Assembly: GCA_021018815.1 (NCBI GenBank)
Contig: JAITYX010000025.1
Span: forward strand, 2,886,501 to 2,950,500
Direction of reading: 5' to 3'
Length of the DNA stretch: 64,000 bases
Source of the DNA: Talinum fruticosum
Lineage: Eukaryota; Streptophyta; Magnoliopsida; Caryophyllales; Talinaceae
Shown: one piece after another, positions 1 through 12,134 of the stretch
How positions within the stretch are numbered: position 1 is the stretch's first letter
How the letters are laid out: each line of letters starts with the position of its first letter
Notes under the pieces: model-generated
Seen by the model: only the letters and a program-made list of their open reading frames with translations
Database searches by the model: none
Told to the model about the DNA's origin: nothing
Made by a program: the position numbers and the translations under genes

Positions 1-815
1 AAGTTCGAACTCGGAAGAGTGAACCCATTCACCAGGTTTAACCTCCTGGTATCAATACCGTAGAAGTTCTTTTCGGCCCAAAACTATGGCCGACTCGAAA
101 CAAGCAGAGGAATCCGAGGGAGGGGTGATCTTAAATTGTTTGAAGATAAGAGAGAGAAGAGCTCCAAACGGGAAAGGAGTGGATTTCTTTGATTGAGCGG
201 GGACTTGAGCCATTTGCTCGATAATGAAAGGAAAGAGGTCTACGTCGTAGCCCTCCATTATGTCAAACAAAACTTTGAGAACCTTGGAGTTTGGGTTCTC
301 CTTGCTCCAAGAGTGAGCAAAGAAAGTACGCATCGGAATGTAGTAGAGTAATCGACTTCACTTTTCATCCGAGTCATAGAAATTTTTTTCCTCGTAGCTT
401 AGGCACTTCTTTGGCAAATTTGTCAAAGAAGTCATCGATAATTTCTAGGAAAGGAATGTGATTGGGATTCGAAAAGAGAAGTAACATTGAAAAGTTTGTG
501 GAGAAGAGGGAGGTTAATTCTAGCAATGGTACCTTGAACATTGGAAGTGATGACACCTCCGGAAAAGATTTGTTGGCATAGAACTCAACAACGAGTTCTG
601 GATAAATGACGTCGCTGAAGCATAGATAATTGTATACTCCAGTTTGTTGAATGAATTTAAGCCAAGAGAAGGAGGTTGTTTTGAAAAATGTGTCATCTAA
701 CGTGAAGTGCTGGACAACAAACACTTTTGAGGGTTTAGATATACCCTCTTGAGTTATGTTTCGGGCCTTCTTTGTTGCGACCCCATGAACTCGAAGTAGA
801 ACCGCATTTAGGCAT
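1..815 (-). pseudogene. Extra 3' ORF (ORF3) of copia A, partial
   Basis: This reading frame lies downstream of RNase H, in the position where some plant copia elements carry an env-like gene. It starts with ATG at 815 (Met-Pro-Lys), shifts frame near 780-730, and continues as two long open stretches (724-374 and 333-52) to the window edge. Recognisable pieces are PELVVEFYANKSF, a helical stretch ending DDFFDKFAKE, and NSKVLKVLFDIMEGYDVD. Matching stretches occur in B (16250-16855) and C (60117-60807). The layout resembles the 'putative plant transposon protein' family often found next to plant retroelements; I recall that from memory and have not checked it. No signal peptide or membrane segment is visible. 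Function unknown. Confidence 0.7.
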
Positions 816-961
816 TGTAGGAATAGAGGAATGAGAGATTACTGGAGAAGAGAGCGAGAGAGAAAGAGAGAACTTTGAGAGCAAGGAACGAGTATGAGAA
901 AGTAGAGTATTTCGTATGAAAAGAGTAAGGCGTAAAGTGAAGAAATGAAGACGAATAGATG

Positions 962-968
962 CTATATA
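962..968 (-). promoter_or_regulatory. TATA-like box before ORF3 of copia A
   Basis: TATATAG on the minus strand, about 145 bp before the ORF3 start. B and C have TATAAATAG in the equivalent place. This suggests ORF3 has its own promoter rather than depending on the LTR transcript. Inference from position and conservation only. Confidence 0.45.
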
Positions 969-1335
969 TGGAGAGGACAGAAATGACCTTCAACCTTCTT
1001 TCTTAACATTCAAACGGTATTCTCCAATAGACATGATGTACAACAGTCCAACGATTACAATTCCAGCCCTTATCCATCTAACGGTTCGAATTCTTTGATA
1101 ACGACACGTGTCGAGAGAGAAGGAGAATTTAAAAAAATCTTTATGAGATTCTCCATTCATCTAGAGATGATCTCAAAAGTTCGGTGTCCATGTTGATCAA
1201 AGACTGAGTCCGACTCGAGTATGGTTTCTAAGCGACTCGAAAGCAATTAACCAATAGCTCGGTCTCATTATTTAGTCAATCGATCCATTTGTTAATAAAG
1301 TATAAATCAAACAATTAAGAACATAAAACATATAA

Positions 1336-2790
1336 TCAAGTATTATTTATGCCAAGCTCATTCCTAATAAAACAAAACTTATCCTCACTAAGTGGCTTAG
1401 TGAAAATATCAGCTAACTGAAATTTCGTAGGAATGAATTCAAATTCAATATCACCTTTCTCGGAATGATCTCTCGAAAATGATACCCGACCTTAATATGC
1501 TTTGTCTTTGAGTGTCTGTATTGGATTCTTAATAATGCTGATTGCGCTTTGATTTTCACACTTGATTGGGATAGATTTAAATGAAAGCCCAAGATCCTTA
1601 AAGTGTTTCTTGATGCACGTAATCTGAGCACAGCAAGCTCCAGCTACAATGTACTCAGCTTCAGCAGTTGATAAAGCTACTCGTGTTATGTTTCTTTGAG
1701 TGCCACGATATAAGGGATTAACCTAGAAATTGGCATGCTCCTTATGTGCTCTTTCTATCAACCTTGTAACCAGTATAATCAGCATGTGAGTATCCAAGTG
1801 ACGTTTAGTTCTACGTCTCTTGAAAACCATAGACCAAGATTATGAGTTTCTGCAAGATATTTCAAAATTCTCTTCACCGTAGATGTCTAGCCTACTAGAT
1901 GTGACATATAGTAGAGATCCTATCATACCTCTATAGAGTTTATGATCTATTGCTTTACATTTTTCATATGAGTCTAGTTTCATACTACTACTCATGGGGG
2001 TTGCTGCATGTTTCACATGTTGAAGCTTGTACGTCTTCAACAACTCCTTGGTATACTTAGATTGATGGACATAGATCCAATCTTTATCTTGTCCGATTTG
2101 TAGACCAAGAAAGAAATTGAGCTCTCCCATCATGCTCATTTGGAATTCCTGTCTCATCAACTCAAAAAACTCTCGGCATAGAGTTTTATCAGTAGCTCCA
2201 AAGATAATATCATTAACATAAATCCGAGCTATAAGGAAATCTTTCCCCTTGGTTTATATGAAAAGTGTTTTGTCAATCTGACCTCTTTTGAAATCATTTT
2301 CAACCAAGAAGTCTGCTCGATCTTTCAAACCAAGCTCTAGGAGCTTGTTTAAGACCATATAAAGCCTTTTACAATTTGAAAACATGATTTGGAAATTATG
2401 AGTTTTCAAATCTAGGGGTTGCTCAACACAGATTTCTTCTTGAATGAAAACATTTAGAGAAGAACATTTGACATCCATTTGATATAGTTTAATGTTCATG
2501 CTTGATGCAAATGCCAATATGATTCTCATTGCTTAGATCTAGCAACTGGTGCAAAAGGGTTCTGCACAATTAATCCCTTCTTCTTGATTGTAACCTTGAG
2601 CCACAAGTCTAGCCTTATTTCGACTACGAACCCATCCTCATCCATTTTGTTTTTGAAAACCCATTTGGTTCCCATAATCGGGTGATCGGAAAGTCATTTG
2701 GTCAAAGTCCAAACTTGGTTTCTTTCAAATTCATTAAGATCTTCTTACATGGCCTTTACCCATTCAGGTTCATTTAGGGCCTATAGTGTA
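1336..2790 (-). pseudogene. Copia A reverse transcriptase and RNase H
   Basis: Minus-strand pol end. The RT thumb/connection stretch MGELNFFLGLQIGQDKDW, the KYTKELLKTYKL stretch and KLYRGMIGSLLYVTSS are typical of plant copia RT (2160-1840). RNase H follows, ending in RNELG and a stop at about 1336. The catalytic YVDD region lies near 2220 but is damaged. Frameshifts and stops separate the pieces at about 2254 and 1840. The start of RT around 2790-2530 contains the WVFKN-type stretch and is also broken. This would have copied genomic RNA into cDNA in virus-like particles. It cannot be functional now. Confidence 0.85.
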
Positions 2791-3059
2791 TTTTTGGGTT
2801 TTGTTAATGACATGAATGTAGTGAATGCACATAGATTTTGCAAAGAAGAATGAGTTCTTACCCCACTTGTTGATGTCAGACAGAATGTTCTCGAGTGGGT
2901 GGCTAGAAGCATATTTGAATGCTCTACCTATTCTCCGGTTCACCAAGTTTGTTGGTTGAACCGGCCGATCTTTAGTAATCTGAGCTTGCTGAGTTTGCTC
3001 ATTTGCTTGTCCTTCAGCGATTCCGAGCTGGCTCTTGAGCTGGTTTAGTCCGAGTTATG

Positions 3060-4030
3060 ATGTTCGAGTTGCCTCATTCCGAGTTGCTTTCATCTATCTC
3101 TTTCGGAGCTCAGCTTCAGCAAGATCATCTTCATCTCGACCGAGTTTCAGATCCGAGAAGGTTGACTCACTTGTTTTTCCTTGATTAATCTCATCAAACA
3201 CAACGTGGATACTTTCTTCCACTTTGTTAGTTCTTTTATTAAAAACGCGGTAAGCTTTACTTGTGAGATGAGTAACCCGGAAAGATACCTTCATCCGACC
3301 TAGCATCAAACTTGGTCAGGTGATCCTTACCGTTATTGTGAACAAAGCACTTACATCCAACGGGTCCGAAATATGAGATATTGGGCTTTTTTCCCTTGTA
3401 AAGCTCGTAGGAGTTTTCTTCAAAATGGGTCTAATGGGGCATTTGTTCGAGTGTGTAGTTTGTTGTGTTGATCGCCTCAGCCTAGAAATAGTATGGTAGA
3501 TCATTTTCAATCATCATTGTCCTTCCTATTTTTTCAAGAGTTAAGTTCTTTCTCTCCACTACCCCGTTCTATTGAGGAGTTCGGGTGTTGAGAAGTTGTG
3601 AGAGATACCATTCTTGTCGCAGAACTCTGCAAATTCCGAGTAGTCGAACTCCCTTCCATGGTCAGCTTGAATTCTTTTGATCTAAGTCTAAGACTCTACT
3701 TGAATTTTCTGCAGAGCTTACTCGAACTTTTTGAAAGCTTTATTTTTGTTCTATTAACCTTTGTCACACAACCGAGAAATGGTAAGCATATTGTACTTTA
3801 CCCCCTTGACAAGATAGATTAGGTCGACCAGGTTGTCTCCTTTCCCAATCTTGCCAATTTCAACTATCTTGCACTTACTCTCATCTCCAAAAGTGCCTTT
3901 GCCTCCTTTAAAATCTTTTAAATCGGAAAAGCGTCTTGAATCTCCTGACATGTGGCGTGAGTATCCACCGTCTAAGTACCAATGACCTTTCGTCCGTTTC
4001 TGAGCTACCTGCAAGTCGAAACACATTAAC
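3060..4030 (-). pseudogene. Copia A protease/pre-integrase and integrase
   Basis: At 4026-3754 the minus strand encodes the protease active-site region (GHWYLDGGYSRHMSGD) followed by the gag-pre-integrase pattern ending LTISRLCDKG. The normal copia protease motif is Asp-Ser-Gly; here it reads Asp-Gly-Gly, an additional sign of decay. Integrase core remnants run 3510-3310, and the C-terminal part at 3309-3094 has RVFNKRTNKVEESIHVVFDE, the usual copia integrase tail. Between 3750 and 3520 the catalytic core is shifted and largely unreadable. Confidence 0.8.
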
Positions 4031-5212
4031 CCTTCTCACTTCCTCTAACAAACCCAGGAACTCCCTTTACTCGTGGTCCTTTTATAAGGGAGAAGACTCT
4101 TGGAAACCCAGATTTGAATGACTTTGGGTTTGGTCCGATTTTGAGTCTTCTTTCTAGAAAATTGAGTCTATCTCTCTTTTTTTAAAATCTTTTCTTTTGT
4201 AAACAGTGAAGAAGGTTTTCTCATATGAACCGATCGGGGCTCGATCTTCCTTTCATTCTTATGAATGGGACCATGCTCAACCTTCCTTAACTTCACAGCT
4301 TTGGAATCCTTTTTGAAAATATTTGAGTAGGAATTAGATTCCTCTTCTACGTTAAAACCAAGTCCTTCTTTCCCGAAGGAGACACACCGAGAGCCTAAAA
4401 GCATGTCAAGGTTTTTCGAACTTGAGTAAACTTCAAAATGAGCTCTTCGGACTCATTGAGATTTCTTTTCGGATGCTCATTCTCTCTTCGAGTGACTCGG
4501 ACTCAGTCTCATTATCTTGATTACTAGTGTTGAGTACTTTCAAAGTTGGTCGCAATTTTTCCAATTCATTTTTCAAAAAATTGCTCTCGAAGTAAGAGAC
4601 TCAAGTTGTTCTTTGAACCGAGAAGAATCGGAATTGGACTTTTCTTCCAAAGTGTAAATATATATAGCTAAATCAACTTTGGAGAACTTGAGAAAATATT
4701 CAATTACCTCCTAAGGACTTGTCTCCTCGGTGTCCGAGTTGTCGAGTCCGTTAGCGCCATCGGACACTTTGAGTCATCGGAATCATCATCTTCTTCGGAT
4801 GCGTTGTCATCACTCCATGTGGCCATCATAGCCTTTTTCTTCTTTCTGTCCTTCTTTCTCTTCGATGCAGTCTTTGACTATGTGATCTTTGTCTGTCATA
4901 TTCAAAACAGACCAATATTCTTAGTTAAAGAAACTTCGAAAGGGAAGAATATTTACCTTTTCTCGTCCTTCTTATCCTTTTCGTAGAACTCTTCCTTTAG
5001 CCTTTTTACCCATTTCTTATGCTTCATCATTCTTTTGAAGCCTCGAGCAATGAGTGCCATTGGATCCTCTTCGAGTCCGAGGAACTTAGACTTTCCCCTC
5101 TACTCTCCGAGGCCTTCGACGCAATGTTCTTTTTGGTGCCGACCTCGGCATCCTCTTCTTCTAGGTAAATTTCATTGGTAAGCGGCTTCCCAATCGGTTC
5201 GTCTAGCTATAG
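4031..5212 (-). pseudogene. Copia A gag C-terminal part and gag-protease linker
   Basis: The minus strand is related to D at 10300-11580: the gag tail (EDPMALIARGFKRMMKHKKW), a degenerate zinc-knuckle region near 4870-4900 whose cysteines are mostly lost, then an acidic, coiled-coil-like linker and a basic stretch up to the protease. D retains the knuckle as CYECGSKEH. Gag would package RNA. The frame is broken several times. The sequence ends abruptly at the gypsy LTR start at 5213. Confidence 0.7.
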
Positions 5213-7480
5213 TGTAAGACCCGTAATTTTGGGTTAGGTATTTTACGAGCTAAAGTTAATTATTTAGCCTTGATTAAATAGAGTGGGTCGAATGACGAAG
5301 TTATATACATGGTCGGATACTCGTAAATTTATTTGACCGAATTATTATTAGTTCGCGTAACTCTTATTGGTGAAGCATATTAATTCCGGTTTCGAATTTT
5401 CGCCCATGTGGGTTTAATTATATTGAGGATGAATAAAAAAGGGAAAAGAAGGGGATTAGTATGGGGAAGCGAGTCTCGGCAACACCGGTGGAAACCACCG
5501 AAAAGGAAAGAAAGAAGGGGGACCGAACGTAAGCGAACGAGAGAGAGAGAGAGGTCGTGTGAGGGAGACAAAGCGAGAGAGGCAGAGTGCGAGATAGCCC
5601 AGAGGCCGTGGCCGTGGCTGCTCGAACGACGAGAACGCCGTGGCCAGCAAGCGGTGAGAGGGAGGACGAGAGCAAGAGAGAGGAAGGGATTGCGAGATTG
5701 AAATCGAGGACCGAGAGAATGAGAAAGAGACAAAGAGAGCAGAGTGCGCGAAGCTGGAGGAGCGGCCGGAGGCCAGCGCCCGAACGGCGAATGAAGGCAG
5801 TGGCGATCGGCGAACACGGTGGAAAACACCAAGGGGCACGACGGGGAGGCGAAGCCGAGACCCAAAGAAGGGAAGCGAATGCGAGGGCCAAGGGGAAACA
5901 ACCGGTGAACGCGGAGCCGTGACCGGCGACGACGTCGAGCTCGGAGGAAGGCGGCGAACCGGGGCCGGCAGTAGGGGAAGAGGAAGGAAAGGAGAAACCG
6001 ACCCAGCTAACCCGAACCTCAACAAACCGTCAATCCTCGAATCGAGGTGGGTAGTCTTATACTCTAAACTATTAGTAATTTCGAAATCCAAATGAGTTTA
6101 TTGTGATTGTTGAATGTGATTGTGGATATTGAACATGTACGCAATTGAACGAGTTTAGAAGTTGCTTGAAAGTTGAATTATAAGTTGTGAAGGGAATTGG
6201 TAGTTGTTTAGGCCTCGAATTGGAAACCAGGGAATTCGGACGAAGTTGGGTTGCTTGGGTATAACGAGTAGTATCGAGAATTTGGTCGATTGGGGATGGG
6301 GATGAGCACGTTGTGGTTTGGGTATAGATTGTGAATTAGTATTTCAAATTGAGCCTTAGAGATTTACTGAAATTGCAGCATTGGGAAATGATTGCTAATA
6401 TCGGGAAATAATGAGTGAAGTATAAAGAGGAATGTGAATTCATGTTGATGGGTGTACAATTGAGACATGGGAATGAGAGATGGGTGATTGTCGGGTTCAT
6501 TAAGTTCGAAGTATATTTTAATCCTCGAGGTTGAACTAGCATGAAGATAAGCTAAGCTAACGAAAAGTGAATAATGAAAAGTGATTAAGAGTTATATAAC
6601 TAAAGATGGACGAACAAGAGATGAGTAATGAGATAGAGACATACGATGGGAATTTGAGGCAGGGAAATGACGAGCTAGGAATGGTAAGGTTAAGTTGAGT
6701 TTGGAATCTATCTAAGCCTTTAGCTGAAATTAAGTTGGAAGATAAGCTTAGCAAAAAGGAACTTAAGTGATAAAGTGAGATTAGGAGTTATATGACTGAA
6801 TATGAGCAAAGGAAGTTGATTTATAAAGCAGAGACCTAGAATGAAGGATTGAAGCAAAGACAGGGAGTTGTGAGAAGTTGAGACATAAGCAAACAAAGTG
6901 AATTCACTTAGTAGAGACATAGAATGAGGAATTGAAATAAAGACAGAGAATTATGAAAAGTTGGGGCCTGAATTAGGTGATGTCCGCTTGTGGTTTTTGT
7001 GGCTCGGAAAATGGAAATTAATCATACTAAAGTGATGGATTGAGAAAGGCATAGTCGGAAAAGAGCTAAGAATGATCTGGTTACAATGAATGGTGGCTAT
7101 CCGTGTTAAGTGATTGTCTCATGTTATGTTCAAAAGTAGTTACGAGAAGAGTTTTGTATTTTATGTGAACCGATTGCTTCTAAATAATGCTTGAAAGTTA
7201 GTTTTGAAAAGAGTTCAAATGTTTACGCAAAATGATACTTGTGTATGATTCTTGAGGAATGCTTTCGAACTTGAAATGTGTTTTAAAAGAAGTGAAACTT
7301 GTTTGAGAAAGTGAAGCGGATCTAAGAAAGTGAATTTAGAAGGGTGACACGTGTGTCATGCCTTCTATGATGATAAATTGATTGAGATCTTGGTTAGAAA
7401 CCAAGTTTGATAAGTAATTGTTATCACTTCGGTTTAAATGAATTTTGGGCTAAGATTGTTCACCTCACTTTTCCGAGTTC
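5213..7480 (+). mobile_element. Gypsy LTR F (diverged, 3' end cut off)
   Basis: It starts TGTAAGACCCGTAATTTT, close to the TGTAATACCCGTGATTTT start of the palindrome LTRs at 56243 and 56269. A CT/GA-rich block (5410-6030) and the following stretch around GGGTAGTCTTATACTCTAAA (6047-6120) match those LTRs at 57145-57300. The 3' part, with the sequence after TTTGCTCACCC, is missing: homology ends near 7480 where a copia LTR begins. The gene-like frames in the CT-rich block are low-complexity. No internal retrotransposon domains are attached. The 3' boundary is approximate. Confidence 0.7.
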
Positions 7481-8960
7481 TATCAAGGGAATCGGGTATA
7501 AGATTTTCTCACTTATAAAGTTTTGATTCCAAGTCATTCCTCGCGCCTTAGAAACTTTTCCGAGTGATATAGTATTTTCTCTAAGTGTTATAGAAATTAT
7601 TTCATGTATTTATGCATGACTCGTGTGACTCGGAAAGCATATCCGCACTCACTATGTTACACTCGGCTTTGAGTCACTCATCGCTTAAAATTATCGCATG
7701 TTCAAACGCCGGTATTCGTATAACCATACTCGGGATCGACTTCATATTACAGTGTCTTATTCTATAAGAGTCGGCGCTTCTAGTTTAAATCATGCTCGGT
7801 CTAGATCAAGTTTATTCCTCTCGATATTCTTTAGTTAACTTGATTCTCTTTTAGATCGACTCGGATGGAATTTTGAGTATCATGAATATTGGACTCGTAA
7901 AATTCCATTCCTTTTCCGACCCGGATAATTAGTCACTTAATTATCTTAATTATATCATTATCCGTGTCTAATCTTGGACCAAAGTATTTTATACTTTGAG
8001 AACCAAATTGATTTACTTTTGTAGGTGATTCAAACGAGGCTATCCTAAATTTGAATTACAAAAGTAACCGGCTTTAAAACGTCAAATCACCAGCAGACAA
8101 GGCTTTTCCACCTTCGACCTAGCCCCGGACATCGTGTCGGGGTTGTTCGTTTCCGTAAATGGAAATCGCAACACTAAGCTCATCGGTGGTTTCCACCTTA
8201 CTTTTGAAGACACCGCCGGTGGTTTTAGGCATTTCCAAGGGAGTCAAGAGCCGTTGTCTAACGTTCATATTTCAACGGATATTTTCCGAGTAACTCGGAA
8301 AATCCTACACAACGATCATAAAGGAACTTCCAGTCGGAAGATGGACACAACGGCTAAACTGCTTGGTCATCTATAAATAGAAGCCAAATCGAAGACTCGA
8401 AGATTTCTAAACCAATTGTAAAAATACGTACTTGATCAAAAGTCATTGTATTCATTCTCAATCTTCTACTTACAACTCCAATTCCATATTTCATTATATT
8501 CCGAGTTGTAAGGTCTTGTACTCGATAACAAACTCTCTTCTTACTCTCTAAGTAAGGTCCTTTGACTGAGCTATAAAGGTTAACTCAGCTTAGTTATCCC
8601 TAGCTGTAAGGGTTATCTCGGCTAGGAAGTACTAGATCGGATAAGAAAATTTCGTTTCTAGGAAAAAACTTATAAGGAGTTGTCTAAGGGAGCAACTCGG
8701 GTTGAGTCAGTCTACTATATTTTGTGGATTCAAAATAGTGGATTTGACTTCATGCTTGGATTAGCACTTGTCCGTGGTTTTATGCCCCAGGAGGGTTTCC
8801 ACGTACTTTCACGTGTTACCGGTTTTCGAGTACATTCTAGACTCAGATTGTTTACTTGTTCAGTCTATTCTGCTTCTATATTCTTTACTGATTTCCGAGT
8901 TAGGTCTTTTCGAGTTGATCCGTGACTCCAACTCTACTTAGACGAATTTATTCTTTAATT
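7480..8960 (+). mobile_element. Lone copia LTR, plus orientation
   Basis: It matches the LTR of copia D (12137-13640) in reverse orientation. Shared landmarks are the CTTGGACCAAAGTATTTTA stretch at about 7974, CACCAGC before a downstream AACAACC-type stretch, the TATA box at 8371, and GGATTCAAAATAGTGGATTT at about 8727. The last roughly 100 bp differ from the end of the D LTR, and no primer-binding site follows, so this is a truncated or solo LTR. Ends are approximate. Confidence 0.7.
8371..8380 (+). promoter_or_regulatory. TATA box of the lone copia LTR
   Basis: CTATAAATAG, present in the same context (followed by AAGCC) in the D LTR at 12711-12720 on the other strand. It probably marks the U3 promoter. 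Confidence 0.6.
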
Positions 8961-8989
8961 AGAAGCAAATTTCAGAACCTACAAAACCT

Positions 8990-9215
8990 GCAAAACAGAG
9001 ACAAACTAACCCTTCTCACTTCCTTTAAAGAACCCAAGTAACACTCTTTACTGAAGCCCCTTTTGAGGAAGAAGGTTTTTAGGAACCCGCATTTGAATGA
9101 CTTTGGGTCTAGTCCGATTCCGAGTCTTCTATTGAGAGAACCGAGTCCGTGTCTCTTTCTTTTGAAAGATTTTTCTTTTTGAAAACGATGGAGATGGTTT
9201 TCTCCTATAAACTAG
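8990..9215 (-). pseudogene. Second copy of the copia gag-protease linker
   Basis: This stretch, starting near ACAAACTAACCCTTCTCAC, is a diverged duplicate of 10310-10530 in copia D. It abuts D integrase at about 9215, where reverse transcriptase would be expected. It therefore belongs to a rearranged or second element copy rather than to the normal order of D. Confidence 0.65.
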
Positions 9216-9980
9216 TAGGAGATGTTGGGTTTCTTTCCTTTGTAAAGCTCATAAGGAGTTTTCTTCAAGATGGGTCCGATGAGGCATCCGTTGAGTGTGT
9301 AATTTCGTTGTGTTGATCTGCCTCAGCCCAAAAATAGTAAGGTTCATTTTCAATCATCATAGTCCTTCCTATTTCTTTAAGGGTTCTATTCTTTTGCTCC
9401 ACTACTCCATTCTGTTGAGGAGCTCCAGGTGTGGAGAAGTTGTGAGAGATATCATTCTTGACACGAAGTCTATAAATGAGTAGTCGAACTCCTTTCCATG
9501 GTCGGTTTGAATCCTCTTGATCCGAGTTTGAGACTCCACCTGAATTTTCCTACGAGCTTCGTGAACTCTTTGAAGGCTTTATTCTTGTTCTTGAGAAAAC
9601 ATACCCAAGTTAATCATGAGAAATCATCAACAATAACAAGTACATACGATTTATCTCCAAGACTTTTCATAGGAATTTCACCACACAAATCCATATGAAG
9701 CAATTCAAGCACTTGGATGTAGACACGGTTTTGAGTGGTTTGAAAGATGATCTAATCTACTTACCTTTTGTGCATGCTTCACAGATTTTATCTTTCTCAA
9801 AGTTGGGTAAACCCCTAACCAATCCATGAGATGCAAGTTTCTTGATAGTGTGCATGCTAATATGACCTTGTCTACGATTCCAAGTCCATGAATCATCATT
9901 CACGGATGGTTTTAAACAAGATAAATTCTGGCTTGAATCAAAGAGAGAAATAGTATAGGTGTTACCTGACCTCAAACCCG
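9216..9980 (-). pseudogene. Copia D integrase N-terminal part
   Basis: The zinc-binding H-H-C-C module is visible at 9975-9757: a His pair in GHISMHTIKK and the CEAC pair in KICEACTKGK. Core remnants follow down to 9240, ending in the KGKK-type stretch homologous to C at 63530. The rest of integrase is lost at the 9215 junction. Integrase would insert the cDNA, making 5-bp target duplications. Confidence 0.8.
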
Positions 9981-10026
9981 AGAGCTTAGTCTCTTTGGAG
10001 ACTGCATCGAAATGTAGCAGTTGGTG

Positions 10027-10290
10027 CTAGGTGAACATTACCTCTTGACCTTTGTCACACAGCTGAGAAATGCTAAGGAGATTGTACTTGAGTCCTTGAA
10101 CAAGATAGACTAGGCCAACTGTGTTGTTTCCTTCACCAATTTTGCCAACCCCTACTATCTTGCCTTTGTTGTTATCTCCAAATGTGACTTTTCCTCTTTT
10201 TAGATCTTCTATCTCAAAGAAGAGTCTTGAATCTCCTGACATGTGGCATGAGCAACCACTATCTAACTACTAATGACCTTTCTTCTTCTT
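10027..10290 (-). pseudogene. Copia D protease active site and pre-integrase
   Basis: On the minus strand LDSGCSCHMSGD is the copia aspartic protease signature (Asp-Ser-Gly retained). It is followed by TFGDNNKGKIVGVGKIG and YNLLSISQLCDKG, the gag-pre-integrase pattern. Two stops lie just before the LDSG motif. Confidence 0.85.
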
Positions 10291-10299
10291 CCGAGTTAT

Positions 10300-12077
10300 C
10301 CGCAAGATAGAAACAAACTAACCCTTCTCACCTCCTCTTATGAACCCAGTAACTCCCTTTACTTTAGTCCTTTTCGAGCAAGAGCACTTTTGGGAACCCA
10401 GATTTGAATAATTTTGGGTCCGGTCCGATTCTGAGTCTTCCTTCCAAAACCGAGCCTGTGTCTCTTTCTTTTGAAAATCTTTTCGTTTGTAAACGGGAGG
10501 AGAAGGCCTTTTCTTGTAAACTGTTCGGGCTTAGTACTCTATTCATTTGTATGAATGGAACTATGCTTAGCCTTCCTGAACTTTACAGTTCTAGAATCGA
10601 TTTTGAAAAGATTATAAAAGGATTTTGATTCCTTTTCTTCATTGAGCCCAAGTCCTTCTTTCCTGAAGGAGACAGCCTAATAGCATATCAAGGTTTTTTG
10701 AGTGAATTTCAAAACAAGCTCTTGAGACTCATTAAGCTTTCTTTTCATTTGCTCATTCTCCGTTCCGAGTGACTCGGACACAGTCTCATTTGCTTGAGTA
10801 CTTGGTCTTAAGTTCTTTCGGATTTTGTCTCGGCTTTTCCAATTCGTTTTTCAAGGCATTGCTCTCATCAGTAAGAGACTTAAGTTGTTCTTTGAACTGG
10901 AACGAGTCGAATTAGACTTTTCTTCCAAAGTGAAAATATATCGTGCTAGATCAACTTTTGAAAATTTGAGAAAGTATTCAAGTACCTCATTAATATCCGA
11001 GTTCTCATTGTCCGATGTAGATTCAGCTTCTAAGTTTGTAAGTGCCATGAGACACTTTGAGTCATCTCGAGTCATCTTCTTCAAATGAGTCATCATCACT
11101 GCAGGTAGCCATCATAGCCTTTTTCTTTCTGTCCTTCTTTCTCTTGGGACGAGTCTTTGACTATGTGCTCCTTGCTGCCACATTCATAGCAACTAGAGTT
11201 CTTAGATAAAGATAACTTTGAAAGAGAAGAATATTTACCTTGTCTGTCCTTCTTATCTTTCTTGTAGAACTCATCCTTTGGCCTCTTTTCTCACTTCTTG
11301 TATTTCATCATTCTCTTGAAGCCGCGGGCTACGAGTGCCATAGGATCCTCTTCGATTCTCGAGGAGCTCGGACTTTCACGTCCGCTTTTGAGGCCTTCAA
11401 CGTAATATTATTTTTGGTGTTGACCTTGGCATCCTCATCCTCCAGATGAATCTCGTGAGTGAGTAGCTTGTCAATAAGCTCGTCCGGCCTTAGTTGAGAG
11501 AGGTTCCGAGCTTCTTCGATAGCTGTCACCTTAGGACCCCATCTCTTCTTTGGTAGACTTCTCAAAATCGTCCTGGACATTTCTTTGTGAGAGATCTATC
11601 TACCCGGAGATTTGAGATTATTTGTAATCTCTGTGAACCGAAAATACATTTGAGTGATGTTTTCCTCTCGACTCCATCTTGAACAACTCATACTTATGAA
11701 GATATTGACTTACCTTCGCATGCTTCACTTGGCTTGTTCCTTCAAAGGTGTTGACAAGAGTATCCCACACCTCTTTGGCTGTGTCATATGTTGAGACCTC
11801 GTTGTATTCTTCTATGCTAATGGCACACATCGAGTGTGTTCATAGCTTTGAAGTTCTTTCGAATTTCTCGGTCTCCTCAATGGTGCACTCAGATTTGGCT
11901 TTAGGTATAAGAGTTGCGTTCTCCGTCTTCATTGGAATGTAGTTGCCGGCTTGGATGATGTTCCAAACATCTTCATCGTTGTCCGTCAGGAAACATTCCA
12001 CCATCTTCTTCTAATGGGAACTTCGGTGGTCCGGTGGATGATCTTCCTTCATCGAACTCTCCATTGTTCCGAGCCAT
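10300..12077 (-). pseudogene. Copia D gag
   Basis: The probable start is ATG at 12077 (Met-Ala-Arg-Asn-Asn), 45 bp past the primer-binding site. In order: an N-terminal part with a frameshift near 11990, a capsid-type stretch with EEYNEVSTYDTAKEVWDTL (11830-11618), LPKKRWGPKVTAIEEARNL (about 11550), a basic ARGFKRMMKY-type stretch, one zinc knuckle CYECGSKEHIVKD near 11190 in which the last Cys is Asp, then a charged coiled-coil region (11099-10851) and a linker to protease. It resembles gag of the long-gag plant copia lineages. It is broken by several shifts and stops. Confidence 0.75.
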
Positions 12078-12121
12078 CTGATCTTTATACCTCTAGATGG
12101 TGAGATCCTCTTGAAAGGCTA

Positions 12122-12134
12122 GGCTCTAATACCA
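12122..12134 (-). promoter_or_regulatory. Primer-binding site of copia D
   Basis: TGGTATTAGAGCC on the minus strand, two bases after the LTR end (CCTTCA). It differs by one base from the usual plant copia site TGGTATCAGAGCC, complementary to initiator Met tRNA. Confidence 0.9.

Larger units (their letters stand above)
1..5212 (-). mobile_element. Ty1/copia retrotransposon A, 3' part, degenerate
   Basis: Reading on the minus strand from 5212 downward, the order is gag C-terminal part, protease/pre-integrase, integrase, reverse transcriptase, RNase H, then an extra ORF that runs off the left edge. Protease-integrase-RT-RNase H order defines Ty1/copia. Gag is cut at 5212, where a gypsy LTR starts with TGTAAGACCC. 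The matching gag of copy D continues across this point, so A was interrupted or truncated there. Neither LTR of A is in the window. Every domain has stops or frameshifts. Copies B and C belong to the same family. Confidence 0.9.

Noticed and set aside
5408..6091. Long ORFs on both strands in the CT/GA-rich block
   Set aside because: Overlapping frames on both strands, Ser/Arg/Pro-rich low complexity, inside an LTR. The same happens at 55350-55938, 56564-57186 and 42017-42430. Not listed as genes; the conserved antisense start is noted only as a finding.
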